Assembly (NCBI GenBank): GCA_002436485.1
Contig: DJMK01000021.1
Location: 1-14,647 of the forward strand
Origin: Proteobacteria bacterium UBA6492
GTDB taxonomy: Bacteria; Pseudomonadota; Gammaproteobacteria; UBA6429; Thiohalophilaceae
DNA: 14,647 nucleotides
Direction: 5' to 3'
The notes under the pieces are model-generated. The model was not told the origin of the DNA. It was given only the letters and a program-made list of their open reading frames with translations, and ran no database searches. This document shows positions 12,483 to 14,647 of the stretch, one piece after another (within the stretch, counting starts at the first letter, position 1; each line of letters starts with the position of its first letter). The position numbers were made by a program, and so were the translations under genes.

Positions 12483-14647
12483 ATGGCAGCAAAGCCTGCA
12501 AACAATTCCCGAAATTTGAACGGTAGTGAATTCCGTAAGCAATTACGCAGACTCATTCTTGCAACCTGGAACATTCCACCTATTTTTGGTTTGACGTTTA
12601 TCCTGTTTATCCAGGTCTTGTCACTGGAGCAGATGGTCGGCATCCTGACCACGCCGCTCGAACCGAGTTTCATTATCATCTGGATTATTTTTTCTGTCTG
12701 GTACTTCAATCGTTTTACACGGCCCGTTGTTCTATACCTCGATAATCCCGATGAGAAACTTTTACCGGCGGCGGCTTCCTGTATTCGGACATTCCCGCTG
12801 CATTACTGGGGCCTGTTCTTGCTTTATCTATTGTTAGCGCCTGCATCCGTGATTGTTGCTGCAGAACTGTATACAGATTTTGTAGCGCAACCTATTGACT
12901 GGTTTCGCATCCACCTGGTTGCGTTGATTGTATCTATTATTGTTGGCCTGCCTATATTTTTCAGAATCCTTGATTTGTTCGGTCGGGTGATGAGCTCGAT
13001 ACCAATGAGCCGGCCACATGTGACAATCAAGACAAAAGTCTTTCTTATTGGCGCCCTGATTCCATTACTGATCGATACCATGCTGGTGCAGTATTTCTGG
13101 ACACGCACCGGCTATTTTAATACTGAAACATTTGTTGTCTGGTTGGTACTCGAGTTGCTTGCGGTTGGCGGCAGCCTGATCTTCGTGAAAAGTTTTTCAC
13201 AATCACTCACGCCGCTTGAGAGCTTATCTGCAGGAGACAGTGATGCAACCCTAGTAGATATAGACAGGCTGGTTTCCGAGTCGACTGATGAAATAGGGGT
13301 GCTTACCAAGAATTATCGCAAGCTGTTGAGTGATATCAAAATACAACGTGAAATGCTTGAGCTAAACAACATGCTGCTCAGCAAAACAGGTTATGACATT
13401 TCACTAAATGAAATTGCAGACACGATTGTCGGTCTCAGCCAGTCGGCGCTTGGGTCAGATAGTGTTTTCCTGATTTTATATGATGAAACAACCAATGAGC
13501 TCGTTGGTGTTGCACAAAGTGGTAGTCGCTTCAAGGAAGAGGGACATTACCGTATCGGGCTGGATGAAACATCCATGGCCGTGATGGTTTTCAAAGCAGG
13601 GGAGACGTTTGCAATCAGTAATGTGCAGAGCGACCCGCGTTGTAATCGCGAGATGAAAAGACGTTTCAATGTCAAATCGGCATTGGCAACACCATTGATC
13701 GCAGAAGGCAGGCCAATAGGTGTGCTGATGGCAGTCAGTAACAGCAAGGTGCGTGACTATACTCCGCGAGAAATAACCGTCATAGAGGGTTTTGCCAGAG
13801 AAGCCGCTTTGGCAATTCATACCAATTCGTTGCATCGCTCAAAAACTGAGGCTGAAATCCAGAAAAAAGAGCAGCAGGAGCTGGTTGAGTTGCTGATGGA
13901 TTCAACCGAAGAAGCGATTTATGGTACCGATACCAATGGTATGTGTACCTTCGTTAATCCAGCCTGTATACGTATGCTTGGCTACCATAACGAACACGAA
14001 CTGATTGGCAAGGATATGCACGAGCTTATCCATCACACCCTGCCTGATGGGTCACCCTATCCAAAAGAACAGTGTAAGGTAAAACAGACCATAACTCATG
14101 GCAGCAGTGCGCATTCAGCAGACGAGGTGCACTGGCGCAAAGATGGTAGTAGTTTTCCAGTTGAGTACTGGTCACATCCAATTATTAAAGATGGCGAAAC
14201 GATTGGCGCCGTAGTTTCCTTCATCGATATTACGGCACGGGTAAGTTCCGAAGAGACCATTCTGCACATGGCTTATCATGACTCGTTAACCGGGCTGGTT
14301 AATCGTCATGAATTTGAAAACCGAATTGCACTGGCCATTGATACAGTAAAAAACAGCAATGCTCAGCACGCATTGTTGTATATCGATCTGGATCAGTTCA
14401 AGGTCGTAAATGATACCAGTGGTCATGAAGCTGGTGACCAGCTGCTAATCCGCCTGGCTGCATTACTGCAAGAACCGGTGCGCCAGGCAGACACGGTTGC
14501 CAGACTGGGTGGTGACGAGTTTGGTGTATTGTTGCAGGGTTGTGATTCAGAACGTGCCAGTGAAATTGCCAATGGTATTGTGCATATCATTCGCGAACTT
14601 CGTTTTGTCTGGCAGGACAAGACCTTTTCAGTGGGTGCCAGTATCGG
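12483..14647 (+). CDS. Membrane-bound GAF-PAS-GGDEF protein, C-terminus beyond window
   Basis: A c-di-GMP signalling protein cut by the right edge after 721 complete codons. Six probable membrane helices lie near residues 29-48, 62-78, 107-128, 143-162, 186-205 and 217-236. A HAMP-like linker follows (about 240-295, with DEIGVLTKNYRKLL), then GAF (about 305-455), PAS (about 467-590, with EEAIYGTDTNGMCTFVNPA) and GGDEF from about 596. D635 in DLDQFK is a likely metal ligand, G676-GDEF680 is intact, and R667-QAD670 matches the inhibitory I-site at the correct spacing. Diguanylate cyclase activity is therefore plausible. The RFVWQDKTFSVGASIG ending is common in GGDEF-EAL proteins, so an EAL domain may follow. 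The ATG at 12483 has only a weak upstream AAGG. The ligands sensed are unknown. Confidence 0.9.
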   Translation, partial: MAAKPANNSRNLNGSEFRKQLRRLILATWNIPPIFGLTFILFIQVLSLEQMVGILTTPLEPSFIIIWIIFSVWYFNRFTRPVVLYLDNPDEKLLPAAASCIRTFPLHYWGLFLLYLLLAPASVIVAAELYTDFVAQPIDWFRIHLVALIVSIIVGLPIFFRILDLFGRVMSSIPMSRPHVTIKTKVFLIGALIPLLIDTMLVQYFWTRTGYFNTETFVVWLVLELLAVGGSLIFVKSFSQSLTPLESLSAGDSDATLVDIDRLVSESTDEIGVLTKNYRKLLSDIKIQREMLELNNMLLSKTGYDISLNEIADTIVGLSQSALGSDSVFLILYDETTNELVGVAQSGSRFKEEGHYRIGLDETSMAVMVFKAGETFAISNVQSDPRCNREMKRRFNVKSALATPLIAEGRPIGVLMAVSNSKVRDYTPREITVIEGFAREAALAIHTNSLHRSKTEAEIQKKEQQELVELLMDSTEEAIYGTDTNGMCTFVNPACIRMLGYHNEHELIGKDMHELIHHTLPDGSPYPKEQCKVKQTITHGSSAHSADEVHWRKDGSSFPVEYWSHPIIKDGETIGAVVSFIDITARVSSEETILHMAYHDSLTGLVNRHEFENRIALAIDTVKNSNAQHALLYIDLDQFKVVNDTSGHEAGDQLLIRLAALLQEPVRQADTVARLGGDEFGVLLQGCDSERASEIANGIVHIIRELRFVWQDKTFSVGASI

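Overview
The window looks like chromosomal DNA of a sulfur-oxidising proteobacterium, most likely a gammaproteobacterium. The grounds are a soxXYZ operon, a BepA-like periplasmic protease, a cobalamin riboswitch in front of a btuB-type receptor gene, and c-di-GMP signalling proteins with PilZ, GAF, PAS and GGDEF domains. Base composition is moderate, with AT-rich intergenic regions. I saw no tRNA or rRNA gene, insertion sequence, prophage gene or CRISPR array. Gene names rest on motif recognition by eye; no database search was possible.

Layout. (1) 1-1650: an AT-rich upstream region and a secreted M48 metalloprotease with a TPR tail. (2) 1651-3099: a possible promoter and a 12-bp palindrome, then soxX-soxY-soxZ closed by a strong intrinsic terminator; soxA and soxB are absent from this locus. 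(3) 3163-4300: a cytoplasmic carboxylesterase and a secreted GlcG/HbpS-like protein, convergent and overlapping by 8 bp. (4) 4499-6891: a small phosphatase-like protein, then a DUF255 (YyaL/SSP411-type) protein that unusually carries a signal peptide. (5) 6895-8637, minus strand: a 580-residue protein with a C-terminal PilZ domain, ending 3 nt from its convergent neighbour. (6) 8906-9793: an orphan PhnD-like periplasmic binding protein with a structured leader and a strong terminator. (7) 9887-12161: a cobalamin riboswitch, a possible 19-codon leader reading frame and a Shine-Dalgarno hairpin in front of a BtuB-type TonB-dependent receptor. (8) 12483 to the right edge: a six-helix membrane protein with HAMP-like, GAF, PAS and GGDEF regions, cut by the window end.

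How the parts work together. SoxY and SoxZ form the carrier of sulfur intermediates in the periplasm. SoxX is the monohaem half of the SoxAX cytochrome that loads it, so its partner must be encoded elsewhere. The receptor gene is under B12 feedback control, and its leader suggests a further translational step. PilZ and GGDEF genes flank the binding-protein and B12-uptake segment, but a functional link between them is only a hypothesis. No obviously new multi-gene system is visible. The most original signals are the btuB leader arrangement, the secreted DUF255 protein, the shortened P-loop of the phosphatase-like protein and the orphan PhnD-like protein.
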